From assembly GCA_948474755.1 (NCBI GenBank), contig CAOLHI010001239.1:124001-188000 (forward strand): a stretch of 64,000 nt of DNA, written 5' to 3'. This stretch comes from Ctenosaura bakeri. Lineage: Eukaryota > Chordata > Lepidosauria > Squamata > Iguanidae. A program made the translations under genes and the position numbers. Of this stretch, positions 1-9,857 are shown in pieces. Position 1 is the first letter of the stretch, and the number at the start of each line of letters is the position of its first letter. The notes under the pieces are model-generated. The model saw only the letters and a program-made list of their open reading frames with translations. It ran no database searches and was not told where the DNA came from.

Positions 1-517
1 TTCCACCACGTCCTAGGTAAATAAATATAGGACTGCAGCAGTACTAGGGCTTGGAACTAAATGATTCACTTTGGAGTCAGAATTCAGGAAGCAATAGTTC
101 CAGGATGTATTTCAGGGCCACTCATCTCAGTTTGGGGCTTGACTTTGAATACTGATTCAGAAATCCAAATGCTTTGCATTCACTAATATTGGAAATCAAC
201 AAATAGTTATCACTTTTCTGCTATGTGACAGAATTGGATTTATTTTTAAGCAAAGCTGCCAATAACTTTTCAAAATATTTCCTAGAGTAATATTTGCAGT
301 TGTGCCATTCCTGATGATATCTGCAGTTGTGCCTTCTAAGTTTCAAATGAATGCAAGGCATTTTGTGTAAGAGTAGGCATTACAGTTTGGGGGCTTTGAA
401 ACTGAAAGGGTGCTGTTATTCATCTATGTTTTCTGTGCACAGTTGTTACGAAAATGCAACATTAAGGTGGCCCTAGCTACCATATTGGAATAAAAAAGTT
501 GAGAAGGAGAGATGCAA

Positions 518-625
518 TAAATTATTGTTGTATTTATTACAATGAATATCTTGCCTTTTTCCCAGTTTGAGACTCAAGGCAGCTTACGATAACTAAAACA
601 AACACAGTTCACAATTCACAACATA
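518..625 (-). mobile_element. LINE (L2-like) 3' tail fragment
   Basis: Read on the minus strand, this stretch has the form 'taagctgccttgagtc' followed by a short AT-rich tail with aataaat. That is the typical 3' end of L2-type LINEs in reptile genomes. Only the tail is visible and no coding part can be traced. The class call is by recognition of the tail and is moderate at best. Confidence 0.4.
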
Positions 626-2053
626 CAGAGGTTAAAAAGCAATTAAACCATCATGAAATTAAAACCAGTAAAAAGCATGTACACATTTTAAAAAAATCAA
701 TATCAAATAACAATCCAGCACATTTTAGACCATTACATGGGAAGGAAGACAGAAATGGGCAGATTGCTTCCATTTGTAACTGTGATAACATATATCCAAA
801 AGGATGAATGAACTGATGCTTTGTTAATAAAAAGTGGGACATTAGCAGTGTTGGGGAGGGAATCAAGGATTTGATCCTGTTGTGGAGTAAATTACTCTTG
901 CTTGCATGCAAAAGCTACAAGTGTCCTGGTAGAGAAAAATGAGAAGATGGAGTGTGTTGAAGCCTCTTAACTGAATGGATCACACTCCCATTGAAATTGC
1001 CTCTCAGTTACCAAAAAAGGCCTCTGCTTCTTCAGAGCCATGCAGAAGTACAGAGCTGTCTTCCTTGGATTAGTCCTGTACGGGAGCAGTTATTCTAACT
1101 ACATGGTGCAACCCACTGCACTTGTTACACAAAATGAATTGTTATCTTCTTGCATTTTGCTGACATACTGAAGAACTATAAATGTTCTAAATGTGGCTGA
1201 CTTCACAGAGTGATGGAAGTTGGGGAACTATTGTCACCTAGGAGGCAGAAACGCAAAGGGACTTATTATCCAAAGCTACACAGAAAGTTAAAGGTGGAAC
1301 AGATACAATTGGAATCCAGCCTTGAAATAATAATTTATCTGGAATTAGATACCCTTCTTTTCTTTTGGAAGCTCAGTTTGCTGTGCTAAATAGATTTTTC
1401 CTTCCTTTTGGAGGGGGGAGGGAAATGAGTAGGGATTTAATTTCAGTTTGATATGAATTAATCCAAATCTGCAAATTTCCTTCATATTTGGAATTTGGCA
1501 AAACTTTTTTTTAAAGAATGTGAGAGAAATAGAAATGGATCTATGCATGCAACCTAACCTTTGAGGATTTAACTCTTTGAATGTCTGTATTCAAACAAGT
1601 CCACACAAAATGATTTATTCTTTTAATGTTTCTTAAAGTATTATTATTTTATCTATATCACAAAATCTTAGGATAAAGTACAAATAAAGTCAGTATAAAC
1701 AGAAGAATATGATTTAAGATAATTTAAAAATAATTTAAATAATGTTTACTTTTTATAATTTAAAAATAATTTAAATAGACTAAATTTAAAAGAACTTTAA
1801 AAGGTTAAAAGCATTAACCTTTTAGAACTACCATCTCTTTTAAAAATATTTATTTATTTTTGAAAGAGATGATCCTCATTTTAAGACTGGTATAGTATGG
1901 AGGCATGAATGGCATGGCGCCCTCCATGCTGGCAGTGAGTGTTACATATGGATTTTGGCTGATGTAGATGGAGAAGGATTTTATTCCAAATCCTTTTTGA
2001 AAAATGCATCACAATCTGCAGATTCTTTGTATTTGAACTGTGAAGAACATGAG

Positions 2054-2072
2054 GCTGTGTGTGTGTGTGTGT
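2054..2072 (+). repeat. (TG)n microsatellite
   Basis: A short run of about nine TG dinucleotides in the intron. No other function is visible. Confidence 0.8.
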
Positions 2073-3804
2073 AGAAAAAGAGATAATACAGGAGAAAGTG
2101 AAACTGACAGATTTCCCAACCCTTTTATTTTGCTTATGGTTTGTTTCAGACAATGCATTTTGAACATGTGGAATCAAAGAACTGGATTGTAGTGGCAAAA
2201 ACTGTGCCTGACCTCTGTGTGATCACTGAAAAGTCTGGGCAAAGTCTTCACATGTATCAACAGGGAAGTGTCCAGACTTTCTACTCATGAACTGAACTGT
2301 TCAGACCCTCTGCCAAACACATGCCACTCAGCGAAGGGGCCAACCATGGCTTCTCCACTCGTGCCCCTTCCTTTTCCTAAACTAGGCAGGTTTTTAACTG
2401 CAAATTGTGTCAGATCTATTTATATTACATTACACTGGTAATCTGGCAAGGAGATCTCATATAGGTTTACTGAGATGGATGGCTCACTTTATTCGTTGGA
2501 ACTTGCATCCTAGAAGCGTCTTTAGTAGGACTGAAACCACTTAAACACATGTGCAGAGGAGTTGGCCCCAGTGAACACAGTGGGGCTGTTTTCAAAGTAA
2601 ACATAGACAAAATTACTGGAAAAATACTTGCAAATGGTGGTGTTTTTTTTTTTCCACTTTCTATTTCTTGTACTAATCAGAAGTGGATGACACTAGCTTA
2701 TGTTTTCCTCACAAATGCTGATTAGTGTCAAAATGTTTTAATCTGTTTTCACTGTACCATCATTGGAATATTTGCTCAGATGTAACCTCCACTGTTTCAA
2801 ACAGGGATTACTTCTGGGTAAGGGAGCATAAGACTGAAATCTGAAGCTGCATTCCTATGCGTGCTAATCTGGGAATATGTCTTGTTGAATAGAGTAGGAT
2901 TTACTTCTGTGTAAATTATAGATTGTATTGTAAGGCTTGAAAGGTTCAGCAGTAATAACATGCTCTGACCCACATCTGTAATTCTTTCCTTCCTTTTGGA
3001 AAACAGTTTCTGTACATAAAATATTCAATAATACCCAAACCTTCCAGATTAGCATTGTAGTTAAAGTTATTTGATGTTGGCTCAAGCCACAGAAAGTCAG
3101 GTTTCCTTTCTGTACAGCAAACGGAATGAGCTTCTCAACTCCAGAAATTTCTGCTATTAGTATTAATATTGCTCCTGAAGAAGGCCATCCATTGAGCACA
3201 CTGATGTGTCTCCCCTTGTTTCCCGTGGATTTTGTTGCATGCTCTCCAGTTTCTTTCTCTCCCAGCCCCACAGAATCAGGAAATTGCAAGCAAAATCTGT
3301 TGCAATTGGAAAGGTAGCACTATCTGTGTGCATAGCTATTCACACGTAATGAAGAACACATGGGCTCTTTTAGAGTTCTCTGTCCTTCAGAGGGCATTTG
3401 TTCAACTGGAAAAGTGGGAAGAACCAGCTGACCTTTTTAATCTTTTTATTACTGTGTTATTCAAGCTTCCTGAACTGCAGAAGTAAGGAATTTTTGAATC
3501 TTTGCACAAATGGGTCACTTTTTAAAATCCAAGCTATTGTTCATGAGAGTATTGCTTCTAATCTACAGCAAAATAAGACCTACAGTATTTTATTAGAGCT
3601 TGCACAAAATTTTGCTCTCTGGAAAAAGTTATTGATTCTATCCAAGCCATTATAATTATAAGCCCTTATAAATATAGGTGCAGTCGGCCTTCCACATTTG
3701 CAGGTTTCCTTTTTGTGGATTTGATTATTCACAAATTATTTGCTGCCACCTCCATTGCTGCCCTGTGACATTTTTAATAGGGACTGGAAGCCTTGCAAGA
3801 CTAA

Positions 3805-5321
3805 GGCCCTTTTCACATGCAGTTTCTGTTGCGAGAGGGCCTATTAAGCGTCACGTGAATGGGAGCATCGGTCTGTACGACACACTCCCATTCACGCGAC
3901 ACTCACAAGCCTAAAGCAGGCTGCGCGCAATTTTTTTTTATTTTCAGCTGGGAGCTGAAAATACTGCACGGTCGCACAATGCTCTCAGGTGTCAGCAGCG
4001 GGCTGGGGTCAAGCAGGCGTGGGTCGAGGGTCTCAGGAGTTTCGCCTGTGGAGGCTTCTGCCAGCAGACGAAGGCAACACAAACAGTCCTTACAGCAGGT
4101 GCTAACGGAAAATAAAGAAAGGGTTACTTCACCCGAGGTGCTGGCAGAGGGCTGGGCTGGCTGGAACTCCAGACGTGGACGTGGACGTAGGCAGGCGTGG
4201 CTGGGTCCAAACGCAGGCGGAAGGCTCATGGAGGGCCAATGGTTGTTGCTCTGTACCTTCCTCTGCCTAACGCTGGCCTTAAGTAGGCCTCCAGGTTGGC
4301 AGCAGCCAATCTGACAGCCGGCTCACAGTTGAGAGCCCTCAGCATGCAGCCGCCGCTCCAGCAGCCTCCGGGACCGGCGGGCGGCCTCTTTGACACTCCG
4401 CCGCTGCTGGAACGTGGGAGGAGGGGCGGTAGCCTCCTCTGGATTGGGGCTGCGGGTGGGCGGTGCCCCAGGGTCGCGCCTGGGACCCGCCCACCCCGGC
4501 AAGCCATTCGGGCACTCTCCCTCTGCAGCGGAGGCCTCCACGGTGTCCGGGCGCTCTCCTTCAGTGGCGGTGGCCTCCGCGGCGTCCGGGCATTCCTCCT
4601 CGGCAGCGGCAGCCTCCATGGCGTCCGGGCACTCTCCCTCGGCGGCGGCAGCCTCCGCGGGGTCTGGACATTCCTCCTCGGTGGCGGAGCCCTCCGCAGC
4701 ATCCGGGCAGCCCTCCCTGGTGGTGGTGGCCTCTGCAGCATCTGGGCAGCCTTCCCCGGCAGTGGTGGCCTCCGCGGCGTCCAGGGGTCCCTTCTCGGTG
4801 GTGGTAGCCTTTGCAGTGTCCGGGCAGCCCTCCCCGGCGGTGGTGGCCTCCGCAGCATCTGGGCAGCCTTCCCCGGCAGCGGTGGCCTCCGTGGCGTCCG
4901 GGCGTCCCTTCTCGGTGGCGGTAGCCTTTGCAGCGTCCGGGTGCTCCCCTTCAGCAGCGGCAGCCTCTGCGGCATCCTGGGAGTCGTCCAGGTCCTCCTC
5001 CGTTCTGGGGGCCGCATCCGAGGTGGCCTCCAAGACCCCGTGGGGGGCTGGCCAAGCCGAAGCCCCCGACACCAGGGCCCTCGCACACTTACCTGCTGTG
5101 TGGTGCGTCAGACGAGCTGGGCCAGTCGCGCTTCCTCCCCCAGCACAGCCTAGCTCCCAGGCTGCACTGTGGAAGGAAGGGGCAGGGTGCTAGCGTGACA
5201 GTCGCGCGACCAGGAAGCAAGCTGCAGGACGAAGGAGCAGGGAAGCGGCAGCGTTCCTGCTGAGGCTTTTTGCATGAGACGCCCCCCCAGCTGCGCAAAC
5301 AGGTAACATGCGAAAAGAGCC
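3805..5321. mobile_element. Harbinger-like non-autonomous DNA transposon, long form
   Basis: The element starts GGCCCTTTTCACATGC and ends with the inverted GCGAAAAGAGCC. It is flanked on both sides by TAA (3802-3804 and 5322-5324), a 3-bp TWA target duplication as in PIF/Harbinger transposition. At 1517 bp it is far longer than its relatives at 22740-23164 and 36645-37064. It shares with them an internal module near 5090-5185 (CACTTACCTG, then CTTCCTCCCCCAGCACAGCC). The extra length is mainly a GC-rich tandem array at 4510-4977. There is no transposase gene, so movement would have needed an enzyme supplied in trans. Confidence 0.65.
4510..4977. repeat. 12 x 39-bp GC-rich minisatellite inside the Harbinger-like element
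   Basis: Twelve consecutive 39-bp units can be laid out exactly. Each starts GGGC or a variant, runs through a CTCCCTCGGCGG-type core and ends GCCTCCGCGGCGTCC or similar. Units alternate between a few subtypes (for example units 7-8 resemble 10-11), which suggests growth by duplication of multi-unit blocks. Because 39 is divisible by three, frames stay open on both strands and give Ala/Ser- or Glu/Ala/Pro-rich 13-residue repeats (minus-strand frame 4323-5072, plus-strand frame 4390-5193). I regard these frames as by-products of the array and not as genes. Confidence 0.85.
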
Positions 5322-5409
5322 TAAGAGGCTCTGAATGAGGATCGTAAGCCCCTACTGAAAGTGGTGTAGGACAGCTGTGAAGGCAGTAGCAAGCCCCACC
5401 AGTCACCTA

Positions 5410-5611
5410 GGCTATTTCTGCACTACACTGCTATAGTGCTATTATTCCACTTTCACCATTGTGTGGAATTCTGGGGTTTGTAGTTCACTAAGGCCAAAGA
5501 GCTCTCTGGATGAGAATTATAAATGCCCCTCCCTAAACTGCAAACCCCAGGATTCCATAGGATGTTGAAAGTGGAATAATAGCACTATAAGAGTCTAGTG
5601 CAGAAATAGCC
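5410..5611. mobile_element. Hairpin MITE copy 1
   Basis: About 200 bp with long terminal inverted repeats (GGCTATTTCTGCACTA and the inverted TAGTGCAGAAATAGCC), flanked by CTA on both sides (5407-5409, 5612-5614). The two arms share the core 'attattccactttca...ggaatcctgggg' in opposite orientation, so the whole element is an imperfect palindrome. The 3-bp target duplication suggests a PIF/Harbinger-mobilised MITE. No coding capacity. Confidence 0.75.
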
Positions 5612-8600
5612 CTACTTCTGCCTTGCAAAGCAACCTCAACATCTTGAAGGCATCCATGGTGAGTTGAATGCACGAATCATACTTTGAGGGGGCCTAGAGT
5701 TATTTGAAGTTTTTCCACTTTTGTGGGGTTCCTGTGCCCCTCACCCCAGCAAATGTGGAGTGATAGCTATAACTAGTTGTGGATAGCTTTTTAATATAAA
5801 TATATCTACCTGGCCAAAGTACCATTTTGAAACTGTCAAAACTCAATGTAGACTCCTGAAAGTCAAAAATATTAGCTGAAAGGAATATAATAGAAAAGGA
5901 AGCAGTAGGAACAATATAGAGGACTATTAAAGTTTTTAAGTAGTATCCCCGTGTTATGACATCTACAGGATTCTAGCCAGAATCTGTTTGATTCTTTCTG
6001 CAATGTAAAATGCCTGTGAAAATTTTCTGGGGTACTGGCAGGGTTCTAGCTTATAATGAAACTTAGCATGTGTAAGAAAACTTTGTCAACAGTTGCTACC
6101 ATGTTTTAAAGGTGCAAATAAATTTAATAACTTTCGAACTATTGCTCAGAATCTCACCAGCCTAATAACGTATTGCCTTCTGCAACTAATCTGAATAAAG
6201 TATTTCAAAGTTTTATCCAGGGAAATGTACAAGAAAATGGGTAAAAGTCTCACTTTTTGGCTATATTTTAACTTGCTATAGCCATCAATTTTTATTGCTT
6301 TGAACTGAAATTTGGCACAGTTACAGACTGCTCCAAATAAATCATTAATAGCACATTTCAAGTTAGTACAACAGATGTCATTTTCATGAGCAATAAAAAT
6401 TTGAGGTTTATGTTGGTGGATGATGATTACAATGAGCACTTCTGTTATCTTTTGATACAGAACCTCTCCAATATCATTCTTAATGAAGCTAAATGTAGAA
6501 ATTTATACACTGTAGTATAACGTCAGAGCCCATAAACTGTTGAGTTTAGTTGCCACAAAATGTTCTCATAATGCTGAGAATTTAACAATAAGATGTGTGA
6601 TCAAAATGATGGAACTATCATATTTTGTGTTGTATCTACCATATTTTCCTTCTAATACAAACATTTTCAAGGTCAATTGTAGAAGGAGGCTACCCTTGCC
6701 TTCCTAAGAGCCTTCTCTCACCCCAAGGTAAGGCAGTTTTCTGTATTAAAGAAAATAACTTCATGAATGGAAAGAAAAAGGATGAAATAGTTTAAGAGTT
6801 CAAAAATAATTTGTTCTTTAAACAAATAGGATATTTGACCTATAGCAAAACATAGGGATAAGAACATTTCTGTTCTGGTCTTTGAGGGATTTTCTAAAAG
6901 CAAAATTTGCAAACTGGTAATATATTAAGACCAACAAACCTGGCAGTATATAGGCTGTCTAGCTTCCTGGTTTAATTAAGAATCTCTTGCAGTAAATATT
7001 AATGACACTTTGCAACACATTCTTCCAATAGCACATTGTGAAAATTACAGTCTCTTAGAAGATCCCCCTGTTTGTATGGAAATCACAACACTAAATCTAA
7101 TGATTGTATTTCATTAAATTGTTAGAGTCTTACCAAACAGAAATATAGCAATTTCATTACTAAAATTTGCAGAAGGAGAGAAATGTAACGCAAATAGATT
7201 GTGATGGGGGGGGGGTATCTTTGGTTCAATCAGATTATATAACCTATTCCAGTTGATAAAACAAACTCCACACTATACAGCTACAACAACAGTAGAAATG
7301 TGTGCATGTCTACTCAAAATTAAGTTCAACAGAAATAAGTCTGTGGGGCTTATTACTAGGTAAGTGAATGCAGGATTGCAATAACTAGGCATAAGTTACA
7401 GATACGTGTCTTTTTTGCAAAATAAATTCCACTTTATATTGACTCAAAGACGTTTTTTCATTGAAATCCAAATATGCATCCTATTTGGAAGTTGATACAA
7501 TACCTTCAAATACTGAAAATATTCGGAGGTTCCCCCATTCACTGAACAGCAGAAGGTGATCATTTGTCTTTACAATACTGCAGCATGAGTCTTTTAACTA
7601 CAAAGAGACCATGAAGAATCAATTTCCATTGAGCTAAACCTATTTTCAAGGATGTGGGCAAAGGGTTCAATGAATATTTTCCAAACTTTTTTCTTACCTC
7701 AAAGATAATTGAGACCATATCAGTTTAGGAGGCGCTTAAGCTCAACTAGCTCTCTTTTTTTCTGTATCTCTATCACCATTGTAGCATATTTTATGAACAA
7801 TGCTTGGACCTTTTTCTCCTGCTTGTATATATTTATAGTTTATTACTCTACTTTTACTTGGCTAGGACAAGGACTTTTCTCTACCATTCATGTGTTTATC
7901 TGCTCCTCTATGCTTGAATGAAGCCATCACTCACCTCTGTGCTTTTGACAACTCTTAGCAGCCAGTATTATATATGTACTTAGCACTCCATCACTGTGCT
8001 GGTACATTTTGCACTTCTTTTACCTTTCACACCCACACCCCCAGTGTGTATAAATGTTGTCTACAAGGCTTCACTTCTCCATGTATCTGAAGAAGCGGGG
8101 TGTGGTGCATGTTTTTCCTTTGCCCGTTGCTTTTTTTGTTGAAACATTTCAATATCTTTGAAGGAGCAGCTTTCTCTATCTTCTTCACTGAAATCGGGGT
8201 TGTCATGTACTGGATAACCCACACTCCAAAATTTCATTCTGAGATAGGCAGTAGCTATATTTGTGAAGATATGAGCAACACAGCACAATTCTACTGAAAC
8301 TGCTGAGACTAAGACATACATGGAACTTACACCTTTTTATATGTAACCATTCTAAAATTTAAGTACACAAAGCCATGATTGGTGAGGGCTATAAATCCAT
8401 GTGTTCACATTATTTCCCATACAATTCCCAGACCTGGAGCTGTTTCCCACTTCTCTCCATTCTTGACCAGTTTTACTTGGGCACATATTTCCTGTTCCTT
8501 ATTTTGCAGACACCAGGTTCTCAAAACATATACCCTCTTCAAGCTACACCTTCATTTTTTCTCCCTCTGTTCTTCCCCCTACTTATACTGGATACATTGT

Positions 8601-8814
8601 AATTATAGGAAATAAAGCAAATAGCAATTGATGCTTTCTAACCAATCCAGGCAAACCCCAGCACAGATACCTTGTTGCAATCATCAATTAACTCTTGATA
8701 CTTCATAGCGATTTCAGCCAAGCTTACTACAGATATACAGCATCAACTTCTAGAATGGTTAAATATACATCCAGCAGAACTAGCTCATTTTCCATGGCAG
8801 GGGCTATGCATCCT

Positions 8815-8945
8815 GACAGAGGTGTAGCTGTGGGGAGTGGGCAAAATAAGGATATTGCTCCCCTAAATAAGCATTCTGCTTATTTATGTTATCTCAGTCC
8901 CCAACTTTCTAGCTCTGCAGAGACTGAAACACTGAGAATCATTCT
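8815..8945 (+). repeat. Unclassified interspersed repeat (ggtgtagct...gggcaaaat)
   Basis: The block at 8820-8880 (GGTGTAGCTGTGGGGAGTGG, then a gggcaaaataaggayattg-type core) recurs at 61709-61800. Class unknown. Both copies lie just upstream of a hairpin MITE. Confidence 0.4.
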
Positions 8946-8960
8946 GACTCATAACTCTTA

Positions 8961-9159
8961 GGCTACTTCCACGCTACACTGTTATGGTGCTCTTATTCTA
9001 CTTTCAACACATGGAATTCTGGGTTTTGTAGTTTACTGAGGCCAAAGGGCTCTCTGGCTGAGAATTCTAAATGCTCCTCCCTAAACTGCAAACCCCAGCA
9101 TTCTGTAGGATGTTGAAAGTGGAATAATAGCACTGTAATGGCGTAGTGCAGAAATGGCC
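8961..9159. mobile_element. Hairpin MITE copy 2
   Basis: Same family as the element at 5410-5611. The ends are GGCTACTTCC and GAAATGGCC, with an exact TTA target duplication (8958-8960, 9160-9162). The arms carry the shared ccactttcaac/gttgaaagtgg inverted core. It lies in the GABRG2 intron, so it is transcribed in the pre-mRNA. Confidence 0.75.
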
Positions 9160-9431
9160 TTACATTTTATGTGCTTGCAATGTCTAGGTTCCTTTGCCTG
9201 CCCGATTTCTTCAACTACCTAAAATTTTTTTTCTCTAAATATTCAACTGATGTTACTACAGTGCTAGAAATTTCAGGACTGAAGGAAAATTCCATTGTGG
9301 GAGAGCAAAACTTTTACTTGGGGCAATTCCATAATTTTCTTCCCTGTAGCATCACTCCTAAAAACACTAAAATTCCATTCAAACAAAACATATAGAGGAA
9401 GGGCCATCACAATAACTGAGTCCGGTTCCCT

Positions 9432-9499
9432 TCTTCCTTCCTTCCTTCCTTCCTTTCTCCCTTCCTTCCTTCCTTCCTTCCTTCCTTCCTTCCTTCCTT
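9432..9499 (+). repeat. (TTCC)n microsatellite
   Basis: About seventeen TTCC units with one interruption. They abut the 3' end of a minus-strand SINE, which may have seeded the array. Confidence 0.9.
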
Positions 9500-9510
9500 T
9501 TTCTGTGTTT

Positions 9511-9702
9511 CTTCAAGTTGTTTCTGACTTCTGGCAACCCCAAGGCAAACCTATCATTGGCCAGATTTATTCAGATGTGGTTTGTCATGGCTTTCCTTTA
9601 AGTCTGAGAGAGTACGACTTGCCCAAGGCCATCCAACACATATAAATCCTGGTGTCTTGGAGTCATAGTCCAACATGCCAACTTTGAGACCATGGTGGCT
9701 CT
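9511..9702 (-). mobile_element. Sauria-type SINE, minus strand
   Basis: Read on the minus strand, a diverged tRNA-like head is followed by the 'gactatgactcca' region, the 'acttgcccaagg' region, and a tail resembling the Bov-B LINE 3' end (gccagaagtcagaaacaact). This head-body-tail order is that of the Sauria SINE family of squamates. The tail abuts the TTCC array. Confidence 0.65.
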
Positions 9703-9713
9703 CTTGTGACCCT

Positions 9714-9857
9714 GGCCGTTTCCGCACAAGGCTGTTATAGTGCTATGATTCCACTTTCAACATCCTATGGAATCCTGCCCCTCCTGGAACTGCAAACCCC
9801 AGGATTCCATAGGATGTTGAAAGTGGAATCATAGCGCTATAACAGCCTTGAAATGCC
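9714..9857. mobile_element. Hairpin MITE copy 3, near-perfect palindrome
   Basis: A short family member in which arms of roughly 48 bp pair almost perfectly (one visible T/C difference near GTGCTATG versus GCGCTATG) around a loop of about 20 bases (cccctcctggaactgcaaac). The left end is GGCCGTTTCCGCAC; the right end is shortened to GAAATGCC. The flanks (cct, tcc) do not form a clean duplication. As RNA it would form a long hairpin. Confidence 0.75.

Larger units (their letters stand above)
3681..5766. mobile_element. Tigger/pogo-like DNA transposon remnant, split by insertions
   Basis: The left end at 3681 reads CAGTCGGCCTTCCACATTTG and the right end near 5766 is an inverted, diverged form containing GCAAATGTGGAGTGATAG. 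CAGT-starting ends with this 'cggcc-tccacat' pattern are typical of Tigger (pogo, Tc1/mariner) elements. No transposase frame remains. The interior is interrupted by the Harbinger-like element at 3805-5321 and the hairpin MITE at 5410-5611, so only about 365 bp belongs to the outer element. A clean TA target duplication is not visible. The class is an inference from the terminal sequence. Confidence 0.45.

Noticed and set aside
2864..3289. 141-residue minus-strand frame
   Set aside because: No domain recognised, AT-rich chance frame, opposite strand to GABRG2.
4226..5193. Overlapping long open frames on both strands (about 250-290 residues)
   Set aside because: They are produced by the 12 x 39-bp GC-rich array, which stays in frame by length. 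No domain, splice context or start context supports a gene.
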